From Oscillospiraceae bacterium (lineage in GTDB: Bacteria; Bacillota; Clostridia; Oscillospirales; Oscillospiraceae): a stretch of 64,000 nt of DNA. Under the pieces are notes generated by a model. The model did not search any database and was not told the DNA's origin. It worked only from the letters and a program-made list of their open reading frames with translations. Shown here in pieces: positions 50,387-59,257 of the stretch. Within the stretch, counting starts at the first letter, position 1. Every line of letters starts with the position of its first letter. Made by a program: the position numbers and the translations under genes. Location of the stretch: assembly GCA_902778275.1 (NCBI GenBank), contig CACYXE010000001.1, forward strand, positions 62,001-126,000, in the 5' to 3' direction.

Positions 50387-52150
50387 ATGAGGATACTGCT
50401 CAAGCTGCTGAAAAAGTACTGGTACTTTGCCGTACTGGCCGCCGGCTTCATGGTCGCGGAGGTGTACGTGGACCTGTACCAGCCCAGGATGATGGCCACG
50501 ATCGTGGACGACGGTATCCTGGGACTTCATAACGGCGGTGTCTCCGATCTCCAACTGGTGATCTCCACAGGGATCAAAATGCTGCTGGTGGTCCTGGCGG
50601 GCGGCGTCTGCGGCATGCTCTCCGGCGTGTTCAGCAACGTCACCGGACAGAACTACGGCAACGATATCCGCAAGGCCTGCTTTCGAAAGATCATGCATTT
50701 TTCTTTCGAGCAGACAGATGATTTCTCCACCGGCTCGCTGATCACCCGTATCACCAGCGACGTGACCCAGGTCCAGCAGCTGGTCATGCAGATGATCCGC
50801 GGCTTCGTGCGCTGCCTGATGTTCTTCGTGGGCGGCACCACGGCGCTGCTGAGCCTGGACGTGTCTTTCGGCGTGGTGGTGGCCTGCGCCTTCCCGCTGA
50901 TCCTGATCGACGTGATCTTTGTGGTCTGGCGCACCAATCCGCTGTTCACGGTGCTGCAGGAGAGCCTGGACAAGCTCAACAGCATCATCCAGGAGAACGT
51001 CAACGGCATCCGGGTGGTGAAGGCCTTCATTCAGGAGAAGACAGAGGCCCGGCGCTTTGACAACGCCAACCGCCATCTGGTGGAAACCCAGTTCAATGTC
51101 CAGATGATGATGTCCTTCCTGCGCCCGGTGATGAACATCGTGCTGAATATCGGCATCGTCAGCATCATCTACATCGGCTCCATCCAGGTGCAGGGCGGCA
51201 AGATGGCGCCCGGCGCCGTCATGGCGGCCATCACCTATATCTCCCAGATCCTCAACGGCATGATGATGCTGGCCATGATCTTCCAGACGCTCTCCCGCGG
51301 CCTGGCTTCCGCCAAGCGGCTGGAGGCGGTCATCACCACGGACCCCGGTCTGGAAAAGCTGGAAAACGGATATACGCAGCCGCAGCAGAAGGGTTCCGTC
51401 AGCTTCCGGAGCGTGAGCTTTGTCTATCCGGAAAGCGGCAAGCGGGTGCTGCGCAGGATCAACCTGGATATCGCGCCCGGGGAGACGGTGGGCATCATCG
51501 GCGCCACCGGCTGCGGCAAGACCTCGCTGGTGAGCCTGATCCCGCGCTTTTACGACGCGGCGTCCGGCAAGATCCTGGTGGACGGCGTGGACGTGCGCGC
51601 CTACGATCTGGCGGAGCTTCGGCAGAAGGTGACGGTCTGCCTGCAAAAGAGCGAGCTGTTCAGCACCACCATCCGGGACAACATCGCCATCGGCGATCCC
51701 AAGGCCTCGGAGGAGGAGATCTGCGCCGCGGCCAGAGCCGCCCAGGCGGACGACTTCATCCGCCAGCAGCCGGAGGGCTACGACACCCCGGTGGCCGAGG
51801 GCGGTATGAGCCTGTCCGGCGGCCAGCGGCAGCGCATCGCCATCAGCCGGGCGCTGCTGAAAAAGGGTGAGATCCTGATCTTCGACGACTCCACCAGCGC
51901 CCTGGACCTGCGGACGGAGGCGGCCCTGTACGCGGCGCTGCGGGAGCAGTACGCCGACGTGACCAAGATCATCATCGCCCAGCGCGTGGCCTCGGTCAAA
52001 AACGCAGACCGCATCGTGGTGCTGGATAACGGCACTATCGCTGCCTGCGGCAGCCATGAGCAGCTGCTGCGGACCAGCGCGGTGTACCGGGGTATTTACG
52101 ATTCCCAGCTGAAGGACAGCGAGGAGACGGAGAAAGGAGGCCAGGCATGA
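50387..52150 (+). CDS. ABC exporter half-transporter with degenerate ATP site
   Basis: This 587-aa protein has six membrane helices (about residues 15-300) plus a nucleotide-binding domain. Walker A is GATGCGKTS, the signature LSGGQRQR, and Walker B ILIFDDSTSALD, where the catalytic Glu is Asp. The H-loop reads IIAQR instead of AHR. These changes mark the non-hydrolysing site of heterodimeric exporters. The partner gene overlaps by 4 bp. The substrate (drug, lipid or peptide) cannot be told. An AGAAGGGA site supports the start. Confidence 0.88.
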   Translation: MRILLKLLKKYWYFAVLAAGFMVAEVYVDLYQPRMMATIVDDGILGLHNGGVSDLQLVISTGIKMLLVVLAGGVCGMLSGVFSNVTGQNYGNDIRKACFRKIMHFSFEQTDDFSTGSLITRITSDVTQVQQLVMQMIRGFVRCLMFFVGGTTALLSLDVSFGVVVACAFPLILIDVIFVVWRTNPLFTVLQESLDKLNSIIQENVNGIRVVKAFIQEKTEARRFDNANRHLVETQFNVQMMMSFLRPVMNIVLNIGIVSIIYIGSIQVQGGKMAPGAVMAAITYISQILNGMMMLAMIFQTLSRGLASAKRLEAVITTDPGLEKLENGYTQPQQKGSVSFRSVSFVYPESGKRVLRRINLDIAPGETVGIIGATGCGKTSLVSLIPRFYDAASGKILVDGVDVRAYDLAELRQKVTVCLQKSELFSTTIRDNIAIGDPKASEEEICAAARAAQADDFIRQQPEGYDTPVAEGGMSLSGGQRQRIAISRALLKKGEILIFDDSTSALDLRTEAALYAALREQYADVTKIIIAQRVASVKNADRIVVLDNGTIAACGSHEQLLRTSAVYRGIYDSQLKDSEETEKGGQA

Positions 52151-53967
52151 GCACGGTGAAAGCCACATCCTCCGTAGCCCAGCAGGGCTTCCGGCCCGGC
52201 CACCGGCAGAGCATGGGCGCGCCCACGGAAAAGCCCAAGGAGGGCAGGAAGACCCTGCGCAGGCTGCTGAGCTATTTCAGCCCGGAGATCAAATACGTGA
52301 TCTTCCTGGCCCTGGTGGTGATCGTCACGGTTCTGGCCAGTGTCATCACCCCCAGCCTCCAGAGCAGGGCCATCGACGATCTGGTGTCCGGCGCCTTTGG
52401 GCAGATTCCCCATATCCTGGGCATCATGCTGGCGCTGTATCTGATCCACGGCGGCGCGACGCTGCTGCAGGGCTTCTTGTCGGCGCGGCTGTCGCAGCGG
52501 GTGATCTACCGCCTGCGCGGCGAGCTGTTCAGCAAGGTCATCAGCCTGCCCATCCCGTATCTGGACAGCCACTCCCACGGCGATATCATGAGCCGTATGA
52601 CCAACGACGCGGAGAATGTGTCCAATGTGATCAGCTCGTCCCTGTCCTCGCTGTTTTCGGGCGTGCTGACGCTGATCGGCACCGTGGCGGTGATGCTGTC
52701 CTACAGCGTGCCCCTGACCCTGCTCACCTGCGTGACGGTGGTCCTGTCGGTGGTGATGACCCGGGTCATGTCCAGGCTGATGCGCCGCTATTATCTCAGG
52801 CGGCAGGAGCTGCTGGGCAGTGTGAACGGCATCGTGGAGGAGAAGGTGACCGCCATCAAGACCGTGGCCGCCTACAACCTGCAGGAGAGCAGCATCGAAG
52901 AATTCACCCAGGCCAGCGATGAGCTGACCAGGATCGGCATCATCGCGGACGTGATCGGCAACGCCATGGGCCCGCTGATGAATATGCTCAACAACCTGTC
53001 CTTCGTGATCGTGGCGGCCTTCGGCGCCTGGTTTGCCCTGCGGGGGATGATCTCCGTGGGCGTCATCTCCGCCTTTATCATCTACTCCAAGCAGTTCTCC
53101 CGGCCCATCAACGAGCTGGCGCAGCTGTATGGGCAGATCGAGACCGCCGTGGCCGGCGCGGAGCGCATTTTCTCTATCCTGGATACCGCCAGCGAGGACA
53201 AGAGCGGCGCCCGGGAGCTGCCGATCACGGAGGGCGTGATCGAGTTCAAGCATGTGGACTTCAGCTACGTGCCCGGCAAGCAGATCATCTACGACTTCAA
53301 TCTGAAGATCGAGGCGGGCAAGAAGATCGCCCTGGTGGGCTCCACCGGCTCGGGCAAGACCACCGTCGTCAACCTCCTGATGCGCTTTTATGACATCGAC
53401 GCGGGGGAGATCACCGTGGACGGAGAGAATATCAAGGACATCTCCTGCGACGTGCTGCGCGACTCGGTGGGCATCGTGCTGCAGGATTCGGTACTCTTTA
53501 CCGACACCGTCCGGGCCAACCTGAAATACGCCGATCCGACCATCACGGACAAGAAAATGATCGAGGCGGCGGAGAGCTCCAACTGCGACAAGGTGGTGGC
53601 GGCCCTGCCCGAGGGCTACGACACGGTCCTGACCGGGGCGGGCGCCAACCTGTCCCAGGGCCAACGGCAGCTGCTGACCATCGGACGGGCCTTCCTGTCC
53701 TATCCGAAGATCCTGATCTTGGACGAGGCCACCTCCAGCGTGGATACCCGGACGGAGCAGCATATCCAGAACGCCATGGTGGAGCTGATGAAGGATCGCA
53801 CCAGCCTGATCATCGCCCACAGGCTCTCCACCATCCAGGACGCGGACATGATCGTGGTCATGGACCACGGACACATCATCGAGACCGGCACCCATGCGGA
53901 GCTTCTGGCGCAGAAAGGCAATTACTACGAGCTGTACATGACCCAGTTTGCCGGAAACGCCACCTGA
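52147..53967 (+). CDS. ABC exporter half-transporter with canonical ATP site
   Basis: This 606-aa partner has an N-terminal soluble extension of about 40 residues, six membrane helices (about 45-335), and a nucleotide-binding domain with Walker A GSTGSGKTT, signature LSQGQRQL (SQG instead of SGG), Walker B ILILDEATS and H-loop IAHRLS. The altered signature in this subunit pairs with the degenerate Walker B of the other, giving one weak and one active site. Confidence 0.9.
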   Translation: MSTVKATSSVAQQGFRPGHRQSMGAPTEKPKEGRKTLRRLLSYFSPEIKYVIFLALVVIVTVLASVITPSLQSRAIDDLVSGAFGQIPHILGIMLALYLIHGGATLLQGFLSARLSQRVIYRLRGELFSKVISLPIPYLDSHSHGDIMSRMTNDAENVSNVISSSLSSLFSGVLTLIGTVAVMLSYSVPLTLLTCVTVVLSVVMTRVMSRLMRRYYLRRQELLGSVNGIVEEKVTAIKTVAAYNLQESSIEEFTQASDELTRIGIIADVIGNAMGPLMNMLNNLSFVIVAAFGAWFALRGMISVGVISAFIIYSKQFSRPINELAQLYGQIETAVAGAERIFSILDTASEDKSGARELPITEGVIEFKHVDFSYVPGKQIIYDFNLKIEAGKKIALVGSTGSGKTTVVNLLMRFYDIDAGEITVDGENIKDISCDVLRDSVGIVLQDSVLFTDTVRANLKYADPTITDKKMIEAAESSNCDKVVAALPEGYDTVLTGAGANLSQGQRQLLTIGRAFLSYPKILILDEATSSVDTRTEQHIQNAMVELMKDRTSLIIAHRLSTIQDADMIVVMDHGHIIETGTHAELLAQKGNYYELYMTQFAGNAT

Positions 53968-54070
53968 TATGTGAACGAAGCAAATGCCGCGCCGCCCCGC
54001 AGAGACGGCGCGGTTTGCTATAAAATGGAACAATATTGCGCAAAATCCGTCTATCAGTCCGGAAAGGATA

Positions 54071-54100
54071 TTTGCCATTTCGGCAAAGCTCTGGTATAAT
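54071..54100 (+). promoter_or_regulatory. promoter of the MotA/OmpA pair with overlapping inverted repeat
   Basis: TTGCCA (54072-54077) and TATAAT (54095-54100) with a 17-bp spacer. TTTGCC-N5-GGCAAA (54071-54087) covers the -35 region and could bind a repressor. Confidence 0.72.
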
Positions 54101-54167
54101 TCTCCCGTATTTGAAAAAGCCGCCGCGGGCGGCAGGAAGACAGAAAGCAAGGACTGGAGGGATAGGA

Positions 54168-55115
54168 ATGCTCAAGAATCTCCATAATATGCCGGCCGCC
54201 GGTTTCGTCGTCATCGTCATCATCGGGATCCTGTTTGTGCTGTCCATCGTGCTGCTGTTCCACACCTACCTGCGCTATAAGGTGCTGGCGGGGAAGGCCA
54301 GGGGCAGCGGGGAGGAGAGCCGCGGCTTCAAGGCCGTGCTGCTGGACGAATACATAGCGGCCTATAAACAGTACGGACAGGACGTGAACACCCCCGCCAT
54401 CATCACCGATACGGTGAACGGCCGCCTGTCCGGGCTGCTGCTGTGCGAGCGTTTTTTGAACAATGCCGTGTCCCTGTTCGTGACCCTGGGCCTGTTCGGC
54501 ACCTTCCTGGGCCTGAGCCTGGCGGTGGCGTCGCTGACGGAGCTGATCGGCTACAGCAACTCCACCGAATGGCTCAGCGTGCTGGACAGCGTGGGCGGCG
54601 GCCTGATGTCCGCCCTGTCGGGCATGGGTGTGGCCTTCTACACCTCACTGGTGGGCGCGGGCTGCTCCATTTTGCTGACCATCCTGCGCACCATCTTCAA
54701 TCCTCAGACCCAGCGGGAACGCTTGGAGACCAAGCTGGAGCTGTGGCTGGATACGGAGATCGCCCCTACGCTGTACACCGAGGCCTCCAGGGATGACGCG
54801 GACCTGGTCAAGCGGATGATCGCCGCTATGGACGCGGCGGTCACCGAGTTCAAGACCACTATGAATACCGCCGCCGCGGCCTATATCGACGCCACCAACG
54901 GCTCCGCCAATGTGCTCAGCCGGGCCATGGACGGCGGCAAGCTGATGGTGGAGTCCTTCGACAGGACTGTGACCAAATTCAACGAGGGCGTGCACGACTT
55001 CTCCGAGGTGGACTACAATCTGCGGGGCAGCGTGGAGCGCATGGATCTGGCGGTGCGTGATCTGGCCAACGCCATGCGGGAGATCAACCGCCGTATGGAG
55101 GGCGTGCACAAATGA
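54168..55115 (+). CDS. MotA/TolQ/ExbB-type ion channel protein (ZorA-like)
   Basis: This 315-aa protein has membrane segments near residues 12-32, 94-116 and 148-172. The proton-channel core has FVTLGLFGTFLGLSLAVASL and MGVAFYTSLVGAGCSILLTI, the signature of the MotA/ExbB family. The C-terminal ~100 residues are a helical cytoplasmic tail. With the OmpA-domain partner it should form a 5:2 ion-driven stator. It lacks flagellar neighbours, and the three-helix layout with a tail resembles ZorA of Zorya defence systems, but no ZorC/D/E gene lies nearby. Confidence 0.82.
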   Translation: MLKNLHNMPAAGFVVIVIIGILFVLSIVLLFHTYLRYKVLAGKARGSGEESRGFKAVLLDEYIAAYKQYGQDVNTPAIITDTVNGRLSGLLLCERFLNNAVSLFVTLGLFGTFLGLSLAVASLTELIGYSNSTEWLSVLDSVGGGLMSALSGMGVAFYTSLVGAGCSILLTILRTIFNPQTQRERLETKLELWLDTEIAPTLYTEASRDDADLVKRMIAAMDAAVTEFKTTMNTAAAAYIDATNGSANVLSRAMDGGKLMVESFDRTVTKFNEGVHDFSEVDYNLRGSVERMDLAVRDLANAMREINRRMEGVHK

Positions 55116-56218
55116 GAAGACAGTACGCAGGGCGCGTCACTGCGCTGAACAAAACGTCTGACGGGGAACAGGGCTTCTGGCCATCCTATGCGGACATGAT
55201 GTCGGCGGTCGCTCTGATCCTGTTCTTCCTGATGCTTCTCTCCTATATCCAGAATCTGATCACCGGCAACAATCTGCAGAGCACCCAGGAGAAATTGGCC
55301 AATACGGAGATGCAGCTTGTCAGCACCGAGGAAGACCTGGCCAGCGCCGAGCTGGAGTTGGAGGACATGGAGAAGACCCTGGCTCTGACGCTGCAGCAGG
55401 TGGAGAAGGCCGAGAGCGATCTTGAAAAGATCACCATCGACCTGGACGAGGCCAAGCTGACGCTCACCCAGCAGCAGCAGGATCTGGACGAACAGAACAA
55501 GCAGCTGGCCAGCCAGAACAAGCTGCTGGCCGATCAGAAGGCCCTGATCGGGGAGCAGGAGCAGTATATGAAGGCCGCCAATGAGGAGCTGCTTGCCATG
55601 CGCAGCCAGATGCAGACCATCGCGGTGCTGCGCCTGTCCATCCTGGAGCAGATCCGGGACGCTGTGGCCAAGGTGATGGGGGACTCCTCCAAGGTGAGCA
55701 TCGGCGAGAGCGGGAACATCATTCTGGACGAGAGCATCCTGTTCGACGTGGGCTCCGCCGAGATCAAACCGGAAGCCGCGCCTGCGCTCAATCAGCTGGT
55801 GACGGTGTTCGAAGCTTTCCTGCAGGACAGCGAAAACGCCAAGTATGTGGACAGCATCGTCATTTCCGGCCATACCGACAGCACCGGCAGCGACGAGGAC
55901 AACCGCATCCTGTCCACCGACCGGGCCAACTCCGTGCTCAACTATCTGCTGGCCGGACAGGGCGGAAAGCTCAACCGCTATTCCTCCTTCTTCTGCGCCG
56001 CGGGCTACGGCGAGACCCGCCCCGTCGCCGGCAACGACACGGAAGAAGGGCGGGCCCAGAACCGCCGCATCGAGCTGTCCATCATTCTGAAGGACGACAG
56101 CGTCATGGATATCGTGGAGAGCTATCTGGACATCGATCTGCCCAGCAGCGCCGCGAATTCCACAGGCACAGGAACTGACGGCGGTACGGCCGCGAGCGCC
56201 GGAAGAAAAGCTTCCTGA
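55112..56218 (+). CDS. MotB/OmpA-family peptidoglycan-anchored motor partner (ZorB-like)
   Basis: In this 368-aa protein the single membrane helix (about residues 24-44) carries the proton-binding aspartate in PSYADMMSAVAL (D28). A coiled coil (about 50-175) is followed by an OmpA domain (about 195-325) with ILFDVGSAEIKPEAAPALNQ, VISGHTDSTGS and AQNRRIELSI, which binds peptidoglycan. The C-terminus is Ser/Gly/Ala rich. It overlaps the channel gene by 4 bp. The long coiled coil before the anchor is longer than in flagellar MotB. Confidence 0.85.
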   Translation: MRRQYAGRVTALNKTSDGEQGFWPSYADMMSAVALILFFLMLLSYIQNLITGNNLQSTQEKLANTEMQLVSTEEDLASAELELEDMEKTLALTLQQVEKAESDLEKITIDLDEAKLTLTQQQQDLDEQNKQLASQNKLLADQKALIGEQEQYMKAANEELLAMRSQMQTIAVLRLSILEQIRDAVAKVMGDSSKVSIGESGNIILDESILFDVGSAEIKPEAAPALNQLVTVFEAFLQDSENAKYVDSIVISGHTDSTGSDEDNRILSTDRANSVLNYLLAGQGGKLNRYSSFFCAAGYGETRPVAGNDTEEGRAQNRRIELSIILKDDSVMDIVESYLDIDLPSSAANSTGTGTDGGTAASAGRKAS

Positions 56219-56235
56219 GAAAGAAGGAAAGAAGA

Positions 56236-56556
56236 ATGGGTTTATTCGATAAACTGCGAAAGAACGATCTGGAGACCGGGCTGCGGCAGTTTCGGGAGAC
56301 CCCGGGCGCGCTGCTGATCGACGTGCGGAACCGGGACGAGTATGCCGAGGGACATGTGCCCGGCAGCATCAACCTGAGCCTGAAGCAGCTGCGGGAGATC
56401 GACGAGATCGCCGAGGGCTATGATCAGCCGCTGTTTTTGTACTGCCTCAGCGGCGCCCGCAGCAGCCAGGCGGCGGCCATGCTGAAGGACCGGGACTACA
56501 CCGACGTGCGCAGCATCGGCGGCGTCCAGGGCTATCAGGGACAGCTGGTAAAATAA
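56236..56556 (+). CDS. rhodanese-like sulfurtransferase
   Basis: In this 106-aa single rhodanese domain the active loop is YCLSGARS with catalytic C70 and R75, preceded by LIDVRNRDEYAEGHVPGSIN. It moves sulfane sulfur to an acceptor. It starts 17 bp after the motor pair with an AGAAAGAAGG site, probably on the same transcript. Confidence 0.9.
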   Translation: MGLFDKLRKNDLETGLRQFRETPGALLIDVRNRDEYAEGHVPGSINLSLKQLREIDEIAEGYDQPLFLYCLSGARSSQAAAMLKDRDYTDVRSIGGVQGYQGQLVK

Positions 56557-56558
56557 TG

Positions 56559-56589
56559 GAAAGCCGGAACGGATCCCGTTCCGGCTTTC
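56559..56589. terminator. hairpin after the rhodanese gene
   Basis: GAAAGCCGGAACGG and CCGTTCCGGCTTTC form a 14-bp perfect stem with a 3-nt loop; the T-tract is short. Confidence 0.7.
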
Positions 56590-56595
56590 AGCATA

Positions 56596-56633
56596 AAAAG
56601 GGCCCCGCACAGCCGGGAGGCAGTGCGGGGCAA
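56596..56633 (-). terminator. terminator of the flavodoxin operon
   Basis: On the minus strand CCCCGCAC and GTGCGGGG arms are followed by CCTTTTT. Confidence 0.75.
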
Positions 56634-56658
56634 AATCAGGAGAGAAAAAGAGAGGTCA

Positions 56659-57081
56659 TTATGCCAGAGCGGCGCCAAGAGCCTTGCAGGCGGCGAGGGC
56701 GTCTTCGTCGGGGGCGTCGTTGCAGATGACGGAATCGACGGCCAGCACCGCACCGGCGGCCTTGCAGTCATCCTCCCAATTGCGCATCCACTCTCCGTCG
56801 CCCCAACCATAGGAGCCGAACAGGGCGATGGACTTGCCGGAGAGCTTGCCCTTAACGCCTTCGAACATGGGCTCGAATTCGCTGTCCTCCAGGGACTCGC
56901 TGCCCATAGCTGGGCAGCCGAAGGCTATGGCGTCGAAGCCGTCCACGAGAGAATCGCTGAACTCAGTGGCTGTATACTTGCTTACACTGGCGCCCGCGCC
57001 TTGGGCGCCGCTGACGACGGCTTTGGCCATTTCCTCGGTGTTGCCGGTCCCGCTCCAGAATACAACTGCTACTTTTTTCAT
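56659..57081 (-). CDS. flavodoxin
   Basis: This 140-aa electron carrier has the FMN phosphate loop WSGTGNTEEM near residues 9-18, the ring-stacking region GCPAMGSESLEDSEF, and GSYGWGDGEWM near 90-100. It substitutes for ferredoxin when iron is short, which matches its place in an operon with DtxR-like operators. GGAAAGGAAAG lies upstream. Confidence 0.92.
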   Translation of the reverse strand: MKKVAVVFWSGTGNTEEMAKAVVSGAQGAGASVSKYTATEFSDSLVDGFDAIAFGCPAMGSESLEDSEFEPMFEGVKGKLSGKSIALFGSYGWGDGEWMRNWEDDCKAAGAVLAVDSVICNDAPDEDALAACKALGAALA

Positions 57082-57102
57082 GTGGTTTCTTTCCTTTCCT
57101 TT

Positions 57103-57654
57103 TCAGACCGATACCGCGAGCTCCGCCAGGCCATGGCCTGCGCTCAGTGATCTGCAGTAGGAGTCTGTACATTTTTTATACTGTTCGAAGGTGCGGCGGG
57201 CTTTGTTCTCGTCGCCGTAAACCTTCCAATAGCCGATGAATTTATAGTTCTGCGCCTTGTTGTCGATAAAACCCCGCACGTCCTCCGGCGGATAGCTGAG
57301 GAACAAACCGATCTCGTGGGGGAAATCTTTGCTCTCGCACAGACGCTTTTTCAGTCGCTGGATACACTGTTCCAGACCCAGCCCTCCGTATCCGGCCTCG
57401 TTCAGGATCTCTATGGCCGTCTTGTCACACAGATCCCGCCTAAGTCCGGCTGGCCGAAACAGATAAAGGAGGGCTCTTCCCTTGCTGAAGCGCAGGGGAA
57501 GGATCCGCAGACCATGGGGAGCCAAAGTACGGTTGAGGGATCGGACGTCCTCTGTCATGTCCTGGCGGGATCCATAGGCAAAGGTGAAGAGACTTCCAGT
57601 CTTGATCCCCGCCAGGGTGGGGGCGCAGCATTGTACAAACAGGTCCTCAGACAT
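57103..57654 (-). CDS. DUF3793 family protein
   Basis: This 183-aa protein has an N-terminal QCCAPTLAGIKTGSLFTF, then LRILPLRFSKGRALLYLFRP, and C-terminal IGLFLSYPPEDVRGFIDNKA followed by YWKVYGDENKARRTFEQY. This matches DUF3793, found in anaerobic Firmicutes beside flavodoxin and DUF2325. Cysteines near the N-terminus and in KKCTDSYC may bind metal. Function unknown; context suggests iron limitation. Confidence 0.82.
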   Translation of the reverse strand: MSEDLFVQCCAPTLAGIKTGSLFTFAYGSRQDMTEDVRSLNRTLAPHGLRILPLRFSKGRALLYLFRPAGLRRDLCDKTAIEILNEAGYGGLGLEQCIQRLKKRLCESKDFPHEIGLFLSYPPEDVRGFIDNKAQNYKFIGYWKVYGDENKARRTFEQYKKCTDSYCRSLSAGHGLAELAVSV

Positions 57655-57687
57655 GGAAAACCTCCTGCATAAGAAAAGGATTCACCC

Positions 57688-57972
57688 TTATTGTGCCGCG
57701 TGCTTCTCAAGAATATTCCGAAGTGCGGAGAGGGAACTGGTGTGGCAGTGCTCGATGATGGTGTCCTTGCCCTTGAGCTGGCACATGGCGCCGTGCAGCA
57801 TCTTGTGGGACATGGTGCCGGTGAAGAAGATCATCAAGTCGGGGCTGCCCAATTTGTCCTTCAAGCCGCCGCGGGGTTTGGTGAAGACCTTGGCCTGACA
57901 CTGGTAGGCTTCGCACAGCTCCTTGTAGCGGCGCTCCATACATTCGTTCCCGCCTAAAATCACAACGCTCAT
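57688..57972 (-). CDS. DUF2325 family protein
   Basis: This 94-aa Rossmann-like small protein has VVILGGNECMERRYKELC, DLMIFFTGTMSHKMLHGAMC and C-terminal SSLSALRNIL, the DUF2325 pattern, with conserved histidines and cysteines. It is first in an operon with DUF3793 and flavodoxin. GGGAGGGG precedes the ATG. Confidence 0.85.
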   Translation of the reverse strand: MSVVILGGNECMERRYKELCEAYQCQAKVFTKPRGGLKDKLGSPDLMIFFTGTMSHKMLHGAMCQLKGKDTIIEHCHTSSLSALRNILEKHAAQ

Positions 57973-57988
57973 GGTACCCCTCCCACTG

Positions 57989-58059
57989 AGTTAAATACGT
58001 CTAACCACGACACAAAAAAAGAAAAGCACAAGGTTCGCGACGGTTAAATATCTCTAACC
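57989..58059 (-). promoter_or_regulatory. two DtxR-like operators in the flavodoxin operon leader
   Basis: AGTTAAATACGTCTAACC (57989-58006) and GGTTAAATATCTCTAACC (58042-58059) share GTTAAATA-N2-TCTAACC. The second begins within 2 bases of the predicted transcription start. The GGTTA...TAACC form recalls DtxR/IdeR/MntR sites. Confidence 0.7.
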
Positions 58060-58067
58060 TCAATGGC

Positions 58068-58096
58068 AGTATACCTGACATTTCCCAGCTTGTCAA
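58068..58096 (-). promoter_or_regulatory. promoter of the DUF2325-DUF3793-flavodoxin operon
   Basis: On the minus strand TTGACA and TATACT are separated by 17 bp. Confidence 0.85.
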
Positions 58097-58199
58097 TAGG
58101 ATATCACGCGATTTGTGAGAAAGTTTTTTGCCGCCGCGCATTGATTTACCGCCGCCGGCAAGCTATAATGTTTCCAGTTTACGGAAAGGAGACGGCGCT

Positions 58200-59156
58200 A
58201 TGGAAAACATTCTTGTCGTATTGCCTGTGGAGCAGCGCCATCGGGACAAGCTGGAGGCGGCTGCGCCCGGGCAGCGCTTCGTATATACCTGCGGGGCGGA
58301 ACCCACGCGGGAGCAGATCCTCGCGGCGGATATCATCATCGGAAACGTACCCGCCGGGCCGCTTGCCGCAGCGGACAGGCTCAAATGGCTGCAGCTGAAT
58401 TCCGCCGGGGCCGACGCCTATATCAAGCCCGGCGTACTGCGCCCGGGCTTGATCCTGACCAACGCCTCCGGCGCCTACGGCAAGGCCGTCTCGGAGCACG
58501 CCTTCGCCATGACGCTGATGCTTACGAAAAAGCTGCACCTGTACCGGGACGCCCAGCGGCAGAGCCGCTGGACTGACTACGGTACGGTCAGCTCCCTCAG
58601 TGATGCCATCGTGCTGGTGGTGGGACTGGGGGATATCGGGCTTCGCTACGCACGCCTGACCAAGGCCATGGGCGCCTATGTGATCGGCGTGAAACGCCGG
58701 GCGGGAGCATGCCCCGAGGGCGTGGATGAGCTGTATACCACGGATGCGCTCTTTGATTTGCTGCCCCGGGCGGACGTGATCATGTCCATCCTGCCGGGCT
58801 CCGCGGGGACCTATCATATGTATACCGCGGCGTATTTTGACCGCATGAAGGAGAGCGCCGTCTTCATCAACTGCGGCCGCGGCGGCGTAGTGGACGGCGC
58901 CGTCCTGTACGAGGCTCTGACCCGGGGGAAGATCGCCGCGGCGGGCATCGACGTGACGGAGCCGGAGCCGCTGCCCGCGGACAGCCCCCTCTGGCAGCTG
59001 GACAATCTGCTGATCACGCCCCACGTCTCCGGCTTCTATCATCTGCCGGAAACCTTTGAGCGGATCGTGGACATCGCGGCGGAAAACCTGGCCATCTACT
59101 TTGCCGGCGGCACGGTCAAAAACATCGTGGATTTCGAGACCGGTTACCGGCACTGA
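58200..59156 (+). CDS. D-2-hydroxyacid dehydrogenase (NAD-binding)
   Basis: This 318-aa oxidoreductase acts on 2-oxo/2-hydroxy acids. The dinucleotide motif is VVGLGDIG (140-147); catalytic residues lie in NCGRGG (R227), DVTEPEP (E254/E256) and TPHVSG (H275). After the second strand VIGVKRR suggests a basic residue at the NAD/NADP selectivity position, so NADP use is possible. The start follows GGAAAGGAG. Closest in layout to hydroxypyruvate/phosphoglycerate-type dehydrogenases; exact substrate unknown. Confidence 0.87.
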   Translation: MENILVVLPVEQRHRDKLEAAAPGQRFVYTCGAEPTREQILAADIIIGNVPAGPLAAADRLKWLQLNSAGADAYIKPGVLRPGLILTNASGAYGKAVSEHAFAMTLMLTKKLHLYRDAQRQSRWTDYGTVSSLSDAIVLVVGLGDIGLRYARLTKAMGAYVIGVKRRAGACPEGVDELYTTDALFDLLPRADVIMSILPGSAGTYHMYTAAYFDRMKESAVFINCGRGGVVDGAVLYEALTRGKIAAAGIDVTEPEPLPADSPLWQLDNLLITPHVSGFYHLPETFERIVDIAAENLAIYFAGGTVKNIVDFETGYRH

Positions 59157-59257
59157 AAAAGTGGAAGGAAATGATAAAAAATGTATGGAAATACGCAGGG
59201 GCCTGTGGTATAATTTTTGCGGTTTTTTAATCTGGATCGAATGGGGGAGACAGAGAG

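Noticed and set aside
49469..54150. Very long minus-strand open frames (899 and 684 codons) opposite the ABC exporter genes
   Set aside because: Shadow frames of GC-rich coding DNA; low-complexity His/Gln/Arg/Gly content and no start signals.
54168..56556. A complete Zorya defence system
   Set aside because: Only the motor pair is present; ZorC, ZorD and ZorE equivalents are missing from the neighbouring genes.
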